Shown one piece after another: positions 8,822 through 15,222 of a DNA stretch of 16,299 nt; within the stretch, counting starts at the first letter, position 1; every line of letters begins with the position of its first letter. The notes below the pieces were generated by a model. It worked only from the letters and a program-made list of their open reading frames with translations. It was not told the DNA's origin and made no database searches. The DNA lies in assembly GCA_023230175.1 (NCBI GenBank), contig JALNXV010000031.1:1-16299 (forward strand), in the 5' to 3' direction. The stretch comes from Candidatus Cloacimonadota bacterium. GTDB lineage: Bacteria; Cloacimonadota; Cloacimonadia; Cloacimonadales; WRIO01. The translations under genes and the position numbers were made by a program.

Positions 8822-8850
8822 ATTATAGTAAAGATTATTGTGCTTGTCAA
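8822..8850 (-). promoter_or_regulatory. Perfect-consensus promoter of the hybrid kinase gene
   Basis: On the minus strand TTGACA (8850-8845), a 17-nt spacer and TATAAT (8827-8822) match the sigma70 consensus exactly. The expected transcription start, about 7 nt downstream, falls at the first bases of the AGGAGG (8815-8810). The message would therefore have a leader of only about 10 nt. Confidence 0.85.
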
Positions 8851-8908
8851 TAGTTTTTTTGAAAAAGTTAATCATTTAATGTTTTAGTTACCTATTGTTA
8901 GATTTATC

Positions 8909-8963
8909 AAAGGCTGTTTAATATTTAATTTCTTCTCTATGTAGGTCTTATATTAATAGCCTT
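8909..8963. repeat. Imperfect inverted repeat with the AAAGGCTGTT motif
   Basis: AAGGCT...TTAATAT (8910-8924) pairs with ATATTAA.AGCCTT (8950-8963) across a 25-nt loop, with a small bulge. No T-tract follows on either strand, so it is not an ordinary terminator. The left arm, AAAGGCTGTT, recurs around 15250, 15383 and 15517 in the repeat-rich region. Confidence 0.5.
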
Positions 8964-9008
8964 GATTGGTTGTAATAAAACTCATTTACGAGGATTTATA
9001 AAAAAATA

Positions 9009-9037
9009 TTGACATCTAATTGTTTTAAAAATAAACT
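9009..9037 (+). promoter_or_regulatory. Promoter of the macro-domain/aminopeptidase operon
   Basis: TTGACA (9009-9014) with a 17-nt spacer to TAAACT (9032-9037, 4 of 6 consensus bases), about 38 bp before the macro-domain ATG. The gene upstream is divergent, so a promoter is required in this gap. Confidence 0.55.
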
Positions 9038-9075
9038 GTAATAAATTTTGTAGATTATGTGATAGTGAGTTTAGT

Positions 9076-9591
9076 ATGGTAGAAATTGTTAAAGGGGATA
9101 TAGTTATTCAAGAGATTGAAGCAATTGTAAATGCTGCAAATAATAGTTTGTTGGGTGGAGCCGGTGTAGATGGTGCTATTCACAGTGTAGCCGGTAAGGA
9201 ATTACTTGCCGAATGCAAAACCATAGGTTTTTGTAAAACTGGGCAAGCAGTTTTAACTAAGGCTTATAAACTTAAATCTGATTTTGTAATCCATACTGTT
9301 GGTCCGATTTGGTATGGTGGGGGTAATAACGAAGAACATTTATTGTCATTATGTTATAGAAATGTTTTTAATATAATTAGAGAAAAAAATATCAAAAGTG
9401 TTGCTTTCCCGGCTATAAGTACAGGTGTTTATAAGTTTCCGGTTGATTTAGCGACTGATATAGCTTTACGAGAAACAAGAGAATTTTTAAAATCTAATAT
9501 AAATAATGTAAAAATAGTATTTGTATGTTATGATGAAAATACATATAATGTTTATTTAAATAAGTTTAATCAATTATTCAGGAAAGGATGA
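9076..9591 (+). CDS. Macro-domain protein, O-acetyl-ADP-ribose deacetylase / ADP-ribosyl hydrolase type
   Basis: A stand-alone macro domain of 171 aa. MacroD/YmdB-type members hydrolyse O-acetyl-ADP-ribose and remove mono-ADP-ribose from acidic residues. Motifs are complete: GDI (7-9), NAAN (19-22), the catalytic-loop GVDGAIH (30-36) and ISTGVY (114-119), which binds the diphosphate. The length is normal for the family. The ribosome binding site is weak (GTGAG). Three nucleotides separate its stop from the next ATG, and the AGGAAAGG serving the aminopeptidase lies inside its last codons, so the two genes are one operon. A biological link between ADP-ribose turnover and the peptidase is not established by this pairing alone. 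No ADP-ribosyltransferase or sirtuin gene is visible in the window. Confidence 0.93.
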   Translation: MVEIVKGDIVIQEIEAIVNAANNSLLGGAGVDGAIHSVAGKELLAECKTIGFCKTGQAVLTKAYKLKSDFVIHTVGPIWYGGGNNEEHLLSLCYRNVFNIIREKNIKSVAFPAISTGVYKFPVDLATDIALRETREFLKSNINNVKIVFVCYDENTYNVYLNKFNQLFRKG

Positions 9592-9594
9592 GTT

Positions 9595-11640
9595 ATGAAA
9601 ACTAAACAAACTCTTATTCAAAAAAAGAATGAACAATCTCAAAAAGATTATGAAGAGTTATTTGTAAAAATTAAAAAAATTAATACTGAAACTGCTAATC
9701 AATCAGGAGATAAATGGAAAGTATTTTTTTATGAGCTAAGTTTAATAATGTTAAATGCTGTTAAAGTTGAGAAAGATATTTCAGAAGAATATTTTAAAAT
9801 ACATAGCATTGAGCATCTAAAAGAATTAAATGTAAAACTTAATAAAGAGGTTCTATTTGATAATTATAAGCAAAGCTATTTAAATCCTAAATATTCTGTA
9901 CAAGTTTTTGGTGAAAAATTTGGACAGTTAAATTCTGTAATATCTGCCATTGTGTATTCAGTTAATGCTTTTGCTTGTGAACATATAATTTATAAAATGG
10001 CTTATGTATTTAGCTTTTTTAATGACTATTATAAAACGTGGCAAGAAAATAATGAGAATTATGAAGTGCTTTTAAAAGTATTGAATGATTATCAATTGTC
10101 ACATCTTTATGAAAGTTCAAGTGATAGTTATTATAAAAGATTTTCTTCTGAAAATGATTTTTATACAAGATGGATAAAAGATGTAGATTTAAGTGATTTA
10201 AGATATTTGTTTTACTATGGAAGTTACATAAGTGATAATGATATAAAGATTGCTAAATTTTTAAATAGTCTCACTCAAGAAAAGATAGATAGAGTTATGC
10301 ATCAGACAGCTAAGGCTTATATTTTAGGTTTTAAAGAAGGTGATAAAGATTTTACAAAAAAGAAGACGGTTGCATTATATTTTAGAGTTGGTATGGAACG
10401 CCTTGCAAAGAGTTTAGTAAATGAGATAGAAAGCAAGTATGGGTTGAAGGTTTTAATAAGTGTAATTATTCCGGGTAAGTATAATCAACAGTATAATTAT
10501 GATCATAGATTTGATAGTGCATTATTTTTGGATGATGAATTTAAGAAAAATTTATTAGTTGAAACTGAAAAAGCTATAGAAGATAATAAAGAAATAATTC
10601 AAGAATGTTCCGGTAATATTTATTTTGATCCTTTTGGAGATAAGCCTTTTGCTCCGGAAAATAAAAAAGAGTGTTTAAAACTTAATGATCAACAAATGAA
10701 ATTAAATCAAGAAATTAGAGCAAATATGTCAATGATGATTAATAAGTATTATAAACGTAGTGAAATTTCTTTTTGTATTATAGGATTCCCTACTCCGGAA
10801 ATTGGTGAAAAATTTGAAGAAATATTTGATAAAACTATTGATATTAATATGCTTGATCATGAACATTGGCTTAAGATACAGCAATATTTAATTGATGCTT
10901 TAGATCAAGCAGATAGAGTTTTAGTGAAAGGTACAAATGGCAATAGAACTAATTTGACAGTCAAGCTTCCTACTTTAGATAATCCTGAAAAACAAACTAA
11001 TTTTAATAATTGCGGTGCTACTGTAAATATTCCTGTAGGTGAAGTTTTCAATACTCCTCAATTAACCGGTACTAATGGTAATTTACATATATCTGAAACT
11101 TTTTTGAATAGCCTGTATTATAAAGATTTAGATATTAAATTTGAAGATGGTAGAATTGCTGAATATAATTGTAAAAATTATGATAACGATGAAGATAATA
11201 AAAAGTATATTGAAGAAAATTTAATCTTCCCTCATAAATCATTACCGCTTGGTGAGTTTGCTATTGGTACAAATACTCTGGCTTATGCTGTTGCAAAAAA
11301 ATATAAGATTTTGGATGTTTTGCCTATCCTGATTATAGAAAAAATGGGACCACATTTTGCGATTGGTGATACTTGTTATAGTTGGGAAGAAGATACTCCG
11401 GTATTTAATCCTGATGGTAAAGAAATAATTTCAAGAGATAATGAACATACTTTAATTCGTAAAGAGGATCCTTCTAAAGCATATACAAATTGTCATGTGG
11501 ATATTACTTTACCTTATGAAGAAATTGGTGTTATTCAAGCTGTAAAACCAAACGGTGACACAATTGATATTATTAAAAATGGTCGATTCGTTCTTAAAGG
11601 TACTGAAGAATTAAATACTTATTTAGATGATATTAAATAA
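9595..11640 (+). CDS. M29-family metallo-aminopeptidase with long N-terminal extension
   Basis: It removes N-terminal residues from peptides with a two-metal centre. The C-terminal ~300 of 681 aa carry the M29 (AmpS/AmpT) ligand set in order: Glu483 in VGEVFNTP, Glu554 in LGEFAIGTN, His587 in GPHFAIG with a nearby Tyr595, and His634/Asp636 in CHVDITL. NLTVKLP (453-459) precedes these, as in the family. Classical M29 enzymes are about 410 aa. Here the first ~270 residues are an extra region, mostly helical, rich in Lys, Tyr, Phe and Asn, without a signal peptide or a domain I recognise. Similar long versions occur in clostridia-like bacteria as I recall. It is cytoplasmic. It is translated from an AGGAAAGG inside the macro-domain gene and is followed by a strong terminator. 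Confidence 0.93.
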   Translation: MKTKQTLIQKKNEQSQKDYEELFVKIKKINTETANQSGDKWKVFFYELSLIMLNAVKVEKDISEEYFKIHSIEHLKELNVKLNKEVLFDNYKQSYLNPKYSVQVFGEKFGQLNSVISAIVYSVNAFACEHIIYKMAYVFSFFNDYYKTWQENNENYEVLLKVLNDYQLSHLYESSSDSYYKRFSSENDFYTRWIKDVDLSDLRYLFYYGSYISDNDIKIAKFLNSLTQEKIDRVMHQTAKAYILGFKEGDKDFTKKKTVALYFRVGMERLAKSLVNEIESKYGLKVLISVIIPGKYNQQYNYDHRFDSALFLDDEFKKNLLVETEKAIEDNKEIIQECSGNIYFDPFGDKPFAPENKKECLKLNDQQMKLNQEIRANMSMMINKYYKRSEISFCIIGFPTPEIGEKFEEIFDKTIDINMLDHEHWLKIQQYLIDALDQADRVLVKGTNGNRTNLTVKLPTLDNPEKQTNFNNCGATVNIPVGEVFNTPQLTGTNGNLHISETFLNSLYYKDLDIKFEDGRIAEYNCKNYDNDEDNKKYIEENLIFPHKSLPLGEFAIGTNTLAYAVAKKYKILDVLPILIIEKMGPHFAIGDTCYSWEEDTPVFNPDGKEIISRDNEHTLIRKEDPSKAYTNCHVDITLPYEEIGVIQAVKPNGDTIDIIKNGRFVLKGTEELNTYLDDIK

Positions 11641-11651
11641 AAATATTACTG

Positions 11652-11686
11652 AAAAACAGCGGGTGATTTGACCCGCTGTTTTTTTT
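11652..11686 (+). terminator. Rho-independent terminator of the macro-domain/aminopeptidase operon
   Basis: ACAGCGGGT and ACCCGCTGT form a perfect 9-bp GC-rich stem, with flanking A/T runs extending it to 13 bp (11652-11664 with 11671-11683). The loop is GATTTG and a run of T follows. It begins 12 nt after the stop codon. Confidence 0.93.
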
Positions 11687-11724
11687 ATTTGTTCAATAAG
11701 CATCCTAGTTTGTTGTTTTAGTTT

Positions 11725-12058
11725 AGCCGGACTTGACTTGCAACGAAGCGAAGCGAGTGTGAGTTGAGAACGGCTGTTAAATTTCATTCAAGCCGGAAAC
11801 TTAAACAACATCAATATTTTAATTCTTAGCTATGTGTTTTAGAACAAATAATTGGTAGCGGACTTGAGTCTCTAATCACGCAGTGAGAAGGGACTTGAGG
11901 GCAAGAAGCTAATGAATAATGAGTAATGTCGCTCGACCTGTCGTTGCGATGAGCCTGCGAAGAAGCAATCTATTGACTGCTATGCTTCGCTTGCAGTGAC
12001 AAAACCTTGCCACCCTCGACTCACACTCGCTTCGCTTCGTTGCAGGTCAAGTCCGGCT
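11725..12058. repeat. Large inverted repeat, 44-nt arms, in a 459-bp gene-free gap
   Basis: The left arm (11725-11768, beginning AGCCGGACTTGACTTGC) and the right arm (12015-12058, ending GTCAAGTCCGGCT) are reverse complements at 42 of 44 positions. Both differences would be G-U pairs in RNA transcribed from the plus strand. The arms contain GAAGCGAAGCGAGTGTGAG, which is much richer in G+C than the neighbouring genes. The 246-bp centre holds smaller inverted pieces, such as GCGAAG...CTTCGC (11957-11962 and further right near 11984-11991), and copies of GGACTTGA at 11860 and 11891. I see no ORF of useful length, tRNA or transposase. It may be a non-autonomous mobile or intergenic repeat, and its right arm can also end the decarboxylase transcript. 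Confidence 0.8.
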
Positions 12059-12099
12059 TTTAAGCCTCGTTCAAGTTGCAGAATGTTCATACAATGCTA

Positions 12100-13269
12100 C
12101 TATTCAATATCTTTTATATAATAAGTCTTTAATGGGGGGAATCCGTTAAATTCTATTGAACTATATGAAGTTGTGTATGCACCGGTTGAAAACCAATAAA
12201 GTCGGTCCCCAATTGATAAACTTAAAGGTAAATCATATTTAAAATCTTCATACATAATATCTTGAGAATCACAAGTTGGACCGGCTATAATGCATTCTTC
12301 TGTTTCACCTTTGCGTTCAGTAAAAATAGGAAACTTAATTGATTCTTCGAGAGTTTCAATTAATCCATTAAATTTACCTATGTCAGTAAAGATCCATCTG
12401 TTTAGAGCTGTACGTGATTTTCTTGAAATTAAAACAACTTCGCTAACTATTACACCCGAATCTCCTAGTAGGGATCGACCGGGTTCTAAAATTATTTCCG
12501 GATGGTCAGTTCCAAAATCTTCGATTAAGTATCTTGTGATTTCTTCAGCATAAACAGAGATCTCGTTAGTTCTTGAAGTGTAATTAGCCGGAAATCCTCC
12601 ACCCATATTAATCATTTTAAGATTGATATTTTCTTCTTCTTTGAGCCAACTAAATAAATAACGTGCTTTTGATATTGCTGCGTCCCATGTAGCAATATCT
12701 CTTTGTTGAGAACCTACATGAAATGAAATACCATAAGGCTCTAAGCCTAATTTTTTGGCTAAGATTATTAAATCTCCTGCCATATCTGCTTGACAACCAA
12801 ATTTTCTTGACAAAGGCCAATCAGCTGTTTCAACACCTTCTGTTAATATCCTTACAAAGACCTTTGAGCCGGGAGCAGCCTTTGCGATGTTTCTTAAATC
12901 TGCTTCGCTATCGGTTACAAAAAGTCTAACTCCTGCTTCGTAATGTTCTCTGACATCAGATGCTTTTTTTATTGTGTTACCGTAACTAATCCTATGAGGT
13001 TCAACACCTAAACTAAGGAGCTTGCGAAGTTCATAGACAGAGGCAACATCAAAATTTGAACCTAAATCTCTTAAAAGTGTAAGTACTTCTGTAGCCGGAT
13101 TAGCTTTTACAGCATAGTGGATTTTTGCATAAGGAAAGTTAGCGGTTAGTTCTTCGTATTTTTTCTTTACAATGTCAAGGTTGATGATTAAAAAAGGTGT
13201 TTCTTTGTCTTCAGCAAAGTCTTTAATTTTCTTCCAGTCTTCATTTGATATGTAAGTATCTCTATTCAT
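12100..13269 (-). CDS. PLP-dependent ornithine/lysine-type decarboxylase (fold III)
   Basis: It decarboxylates a basic amino acid, most likely ornithine to putrescine, the entry to polyamine synthesis. The 389-aa length and motifs match the alanine-racemase-fold ornithine decarboxylases: YAVKAN with the PLP-binding Lys55, SFHVGSQ with His184 stacking on PLP, GGGFP (223-227) and EPGR (262-265) holding the phosphate, and GPTCDSQD with Cys333 and Asp334 contributed across the dimer interface. The Cys-Asp pair argues for ornithine decarboxylase over diaminopimelate decarboxylase; lysine as an alternative substrate cannot be excluded. Start: ATG with GGAGGA 5 nt upstream. The binding site begins just after the stop of a 32-codon leader ORF, so expression is probably tied to translation of that leader. 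It ends near the inverted repeat at 11725-12058. Confidence 0.93.
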   Translation of the reverse strand: MNRDTYISNEDWKKIKDFAEDKETPFLIINLDIVKKKYEELTANFPYAKIHYAVKANPATEVLTLLRDLGSNFDVASVYELRKLLSLGVEPHRISYGNTIKKASDVREHYEAGVRLFVTDSEADLRNIAKAAPGSKVFVRILTEGVETADWPLSRKFGCQADMAGDLIILAKKLGLEPYGISFHVGSQQRDIATWDAAISKARYLFSWLKEEENINLKMINMGGGFPANYTSRTNEISVYAEEITRYLIEDFGTDHPEIILEPGRSLLGDSGVIVSEVVLISRKSRTALNRWIFTDIGKFNGLIETLEESIKFPIFTERKGETEECIIAGPTCDSQDIMYEDFKYDLPLSLSIGDRLYWFSTGAYTTSYSSIEFNGFPPLKTYYIKDIE

Positions 13270-13274
13270 TTAGT

Positions 13275-13310
13275 TCCTCCGATTAATATTTTTTTATAAA
13301 AAACAGAGGA
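13275..13310 (-). promoter_or_regulatory. Possible hairpin hiding the decarboxylase ribosome binding site
   Basis: In the minus-strand RNA, UCCUCUG (13310-13304), inside the second Pro-Pro-Leu codons of the leader, can pair with CGGAGGA (13281-13275), the decarboxylase Shine-Dalgarno. This gives seven pairs including one G-U, around a 22-nt A/U-rich loop. The same CCUCCU (13312-13307) can instead pair with the leader's own AGGAGG (13393-13388), six perfect pairs. The two pairings exclude each other. This is seen only as complementarity; no fold energy was computed. Confidence 0.45.
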
Positions 13311-13381
13311 GGGACTTGATAACAAAAAGACTTCAAATCCGGTGGTTGATAGATGACATTACGAAAAAGTCTTGTGTTCAT
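13283..13381 (-). CDS. 32-aa leader peptide upstream of the decarboxylase, with two Pro-Pro motifs
   Basis: A short ORF with an ideal ribosome binding site: AGGAGG (13393-13388) 6 nt before ATG. The peptide begins MNTRLFRNVIY, has Pro-Pro-Asp at residues 13-15 and Pro-Pro-Leu at 24-26, and ends FFIKKY. Its TAA lies 13 nt before the decarboxylase ATG, and that gap contains the decarboxylase binding site. Pro-Pro-Asp is a known strong pausing motif that needs EF-P in bacteria, and nascent-peptide leaders before ornithine decarboxylase are known (SpeFL in enterobacteria senses ornithine). I see no clear sequence likeness to SpeFL beyond short aromatic and basic runs. It is more likely a regulatory leader than an independent small protein. 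The rest of the gap to 13545 shows no promoter that I can assign with confidence. Confidence 0.75.
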   Translation of the reverse strand: MNTRLFRNVIYQPPDLKSFCYQVPPLFFIKKY

Positions 13382-13545
13382 TTGTATCCTCCTTTTATTC
13401 ATATATTAAATTGTTAAATAAAATATAGTCATTTTTATGCAAGCTTTTTTTTGAAAAATTAAAATAATTTTATAATCATATAATAGACAAACAAATACAA
13501 CTAAGCTTAAATTTTAAAAATTTATTGTTTAACGAAAAAAATATT

Positions 13546-13845
13546 TTAAAAATTATTGTTTTTATACAATGAATTGATTAGTATTTGAATCCCGATTAGT
13601 ATTAGTATTGCCGGCCAAAAAATATTAAAATAGAAGATTAAAAATAATCCTGCAAGCCAAATAAAACCACTCAAATTAGAACGTTTATTACTACTAAAGA
13701 AAAAATTCTTTAGATAAATTAATGAGATAACTAAAAGAATCCAAGGGAAAAGGGAAAAAGGCTTAATTAAAAAAATCAATCCTAACCCAATTAGGATAAT
13801 ACCTAAAGAGAAATCGCTTCTATTATGTTTAAGATTGTTGCCCAT
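13546..13845 (-). CDS. Small membrane protein, 99 aa, function unknown
   Basis: After a short polar start (MGNNLKHNRSD) the protein is almost wholly hydrophobic, with about four membrane segments: FSLGIILIGLGLIFLI (~12-27), LFPWILLVISLIYL (~32-45), a central pair around FIWLAGLFLIFYF (~61-73) and PAILILIGIQILI (~78-90). Gly-rich paired helices of this kind occur in small LiaF/DUF5668-like bacterial membrane proteins, but I cannot place it firmly. The binding site before ATG is weak (GGTG). The start lies inside a 57-aa ORF ending at 13829, so it is probably translated by coupling to it. Confidence 0.7.
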   Translation of the reverse strand: MGNNLKHNRSDFSLGIILIGLGLIFLIKPFSLFPWILLVISLIYLKNFFFSSNKRSNLSGFIWLAGLFLIFYFNIFWPAILILIGIQILINSLYKNNNF

Positions 13846-14002
13846 AAATACACACCATTTCGTTATTTGTCGATTTGTTGATTATGTATAAAGATGAAAT
13901 ATCTAAATCAATTTCTTTCTTCCATGCATATAAGACACTATTAATTTTTTCAGTCAGCATACTATTGATGTTGTCAAATTCTTTTGCAAAATTTTTTATC
14001 AA
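13829..14002 (-). CDS. Small 57-aa ORF overlapping the membrane-protein gene
   Basis: It uses a TTG start at 14002 preceded by AGAGGTG and ends in TAA 17 bp inside the next gene. The product begins MIKNFAKEFDNINSM, continues with an alternating charged, probably helical stretch around LYAWKKEIDLDISS, and ends MVCIYGQQS. It has no membrane segment. A TTGACA element lies upstream, and the next gene has only a weak binding site, so a coupled two-gene unit is plausible. It is not recognised as a known family; it could instead be only an upstream regulatory ORF. Confidence 0.5.
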   Translation of the reverse strand: MIKNFAKEFDNINSMLTEKINSVLYAWKKEIDLDISSLYIINKSTNNEMVCIYGQQS

Positions 14003-14039
14003 ATTTCACCTCTTTATATATTCTCTCCACCAATGTACT

Positions 14040-14068
14040 ATGAAATATTAATGTTTAAAATTTGTCAA
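14040..14068 (-). promoter_or_regulatory. Candidate promoter of the small-ORF/membrane-protein unit
   Basis: On the minus strand TTGACA (14068-14063) with a 17-nt spacer to TTTCAT (14045-14040, 4 of 6 consensus). The rest of the gap up to 14164 is extremely A/T-rich with short ATAATTAG repeats. It shows no GC-rich terminator for the methyltransferase gene upstream. Confidence 0.4.
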
Positions 14069-14164
14069 CCTTTTTTTATTTTTTTTTAAGTTATTGTCTA
14101 ATTGTATCATAATTAGCAATTTTAATTAAATTATAATTAGTAGAATTATAAGGTATTTTGTAAT

Positions 14165-15031
14165 TTAATTATCAATAATAGCATACAATATAGTATCTCC
14201 CACAAAATGATATTGTCTGACATAAAAATGATAATCCGGGACTAAGGAGCTAAGATATTGAAAAATTTCTACCATATCTTCACATTTATGATAGATGCTT
14301 ATTGCCAGTTTTGGTTTATCTCTTAAAATGGTTTTTTCAGCTCCTTTTAATGCTGATAGCTCAGAGCCCTCCACATCCATTTTAATAAAGCTTACTTTAT
14401 CTAAATTCAAATTATCGATTGCTTTTAGTTTTATTGATTGTGAGTCTATGTTTGAATCGTTACTAACTACTTGTTTATTTTTATTTGATAATAGCATCTC
14501 GCAATCTTTATCATAAACTCCTGCTTTGAGTATTTTAATTTTTTGATTATTTTGAAATCTTTTTAAGAGCCTGTTATAATGTTTTTCATTCGGCTCAAAG
14601 GCTATTATTTCTTTGTATTTAGGGCATTTTTTAATAAATAAATCAATAGTTACACCACTTGCACCACAATCAATATATACTTCATCTTCGGTAAATTTAA
14701 GTTGTTTAAGAAAGTATTGATGTTCTTTTATTATATGAAAAGGATAGTCCTTTATATCTCTACTTTGTCGAAATTTTATCATTCCTTTATATATTTTTTT
14801 GCTTTTTTCATCAGAAAGTTTATTAGTAAGGGTTTCAATTAACTCTTTATTATTGGCAAAAAAATTATTTTTATCAAATAAAGGCCAGCCATATTTTGTA
14901 TGATAATAATCAGTTTTATTGTAATGTAGATAAAAATTACACAATTTTTTGAAAAAACGAAAATTAATAAAGATTGGGCCATTCTTAATTATTTTATGGA
15001 AAATTACGAAATTAGAGTCTTTTTTAAGCAT
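14165..15031 (-). CDS. FkbM-family SAM-dependent methyltransferase
   Basis: A class I methyltransferase of 288 aa, of the FkbM family that O-methylates sugars or small molecules and is often found with glycan genes. An N-terminal ~110 residues specific to this protein are followed by motif I VYIDCGASGVTIDLF (118-132) binding SAM, IAFEPNEKHY (143-152) with the acidic residue for the SAM ribose, VSFIKMDVEGSELSALKGA (213-231), the family hallmark, and PKLAISIYHK (240-249). The length is typical. Start: ATG with GGAGG 7 nt upstream. There is no glycosyltransferase or surface-polysaccharide gene beside it in this window, so the acceptor is unknown. Its neighbours on both sides are separated by long A/T-rich gaps, which fits a mobile or recently acquired gene. 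Confidence 0.9.
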   Translation of the reverse strand: MLKKDSNFVIFHKIIKNGPIFINFRFFKKLCNFYLHYNKTDYYHTKYGWPLFDKNNFFANNKELIETLTNKLSDEKSKKIYKGMIKFRQSRDIKDYPFHIIKEHQYFLKQLKFTEDEVYIDCGASGVTIDLFIKKCPKYKEIIAFEPNEKHYNRLLKRFQNNQKIKILKAGVYDKDCEMLLSNKNKQVVSNDSNIDSQSIKLKAIDNLNLDKVSFIKMDVEGSELSALKGAEKTILRDKPKLAISIYHKCEDMVEIFQYLSSLVPDYHFYVRQYHFVGDTILYAIIDN

Positions 15032-15073
15032 TATAATGCCTCCATATTTATTGTTCTTATTTAACTATTAAAT

Positions 15074-15104
15074 TTATCAATAATTATCAATACTTTGATG
15101 TCAA
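15074..15104 (-). promoter_or_regulatory. TTGACA box and tandem decamers upstream of the methyltransferase
   Basis: On the minus strand TTGACA (15104-15099) is followed by two copies of TATTGATAA (15092-15084 and 15082-15074) spaced one helical turn apart. No convincing -10 sits at 16-18 nt. The decamers may be a regulator site in the promoter region. Confidence 0.3.
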
Positions 15105-15133
15105 GTATTTTTATAAAATTCTTATTACAATTC

Positions 15134-15181
15134 TACAAGTGACCTCCAGGATGCTTTAAAGCATCCTGGAGGTCACTTGTA
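15134..15181. repeat. 48-bp perfect palindrome
   Basis: The 24-bp arms are exact reverse complements with no spacer; the centre is CTTTAAAG, and each arm contains GACCTCCAGGATGC. A run of T follows on the plus strand only, so it would act as a strong terminator for plus-strand transcription. Yet the flanking genes are divergent and no plus-strand gene lies just upstream. Confidence 0.9.
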
Positions 15182-15222
15182 ATTTTTTTGTTTCAAATTT
15201 TAAAAATTAGTAATAATATATG

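Noticed and set aside
11851..11905. tRNA-like wording (GGTAGCGGACTTGAGTCT)
   Set aside because: No acceptor stem, T-loop or complete cloverleaf can be drawn around it.
11687..12099. Hidden coding sequence in the 459-bp gap
   Set aside because: All frames are interrupted frequently and no ORF has a ribosome binding site; the composition is set by the inverted repeat.
13394..13545. Metabolite riboswitch upstream of the decarboxylase leader
   Set aside because: The region is A/T-rich and featureless; I see no conserved riboswitch core or GC-rich stem. The leader peptide is a better explanation for regulation.
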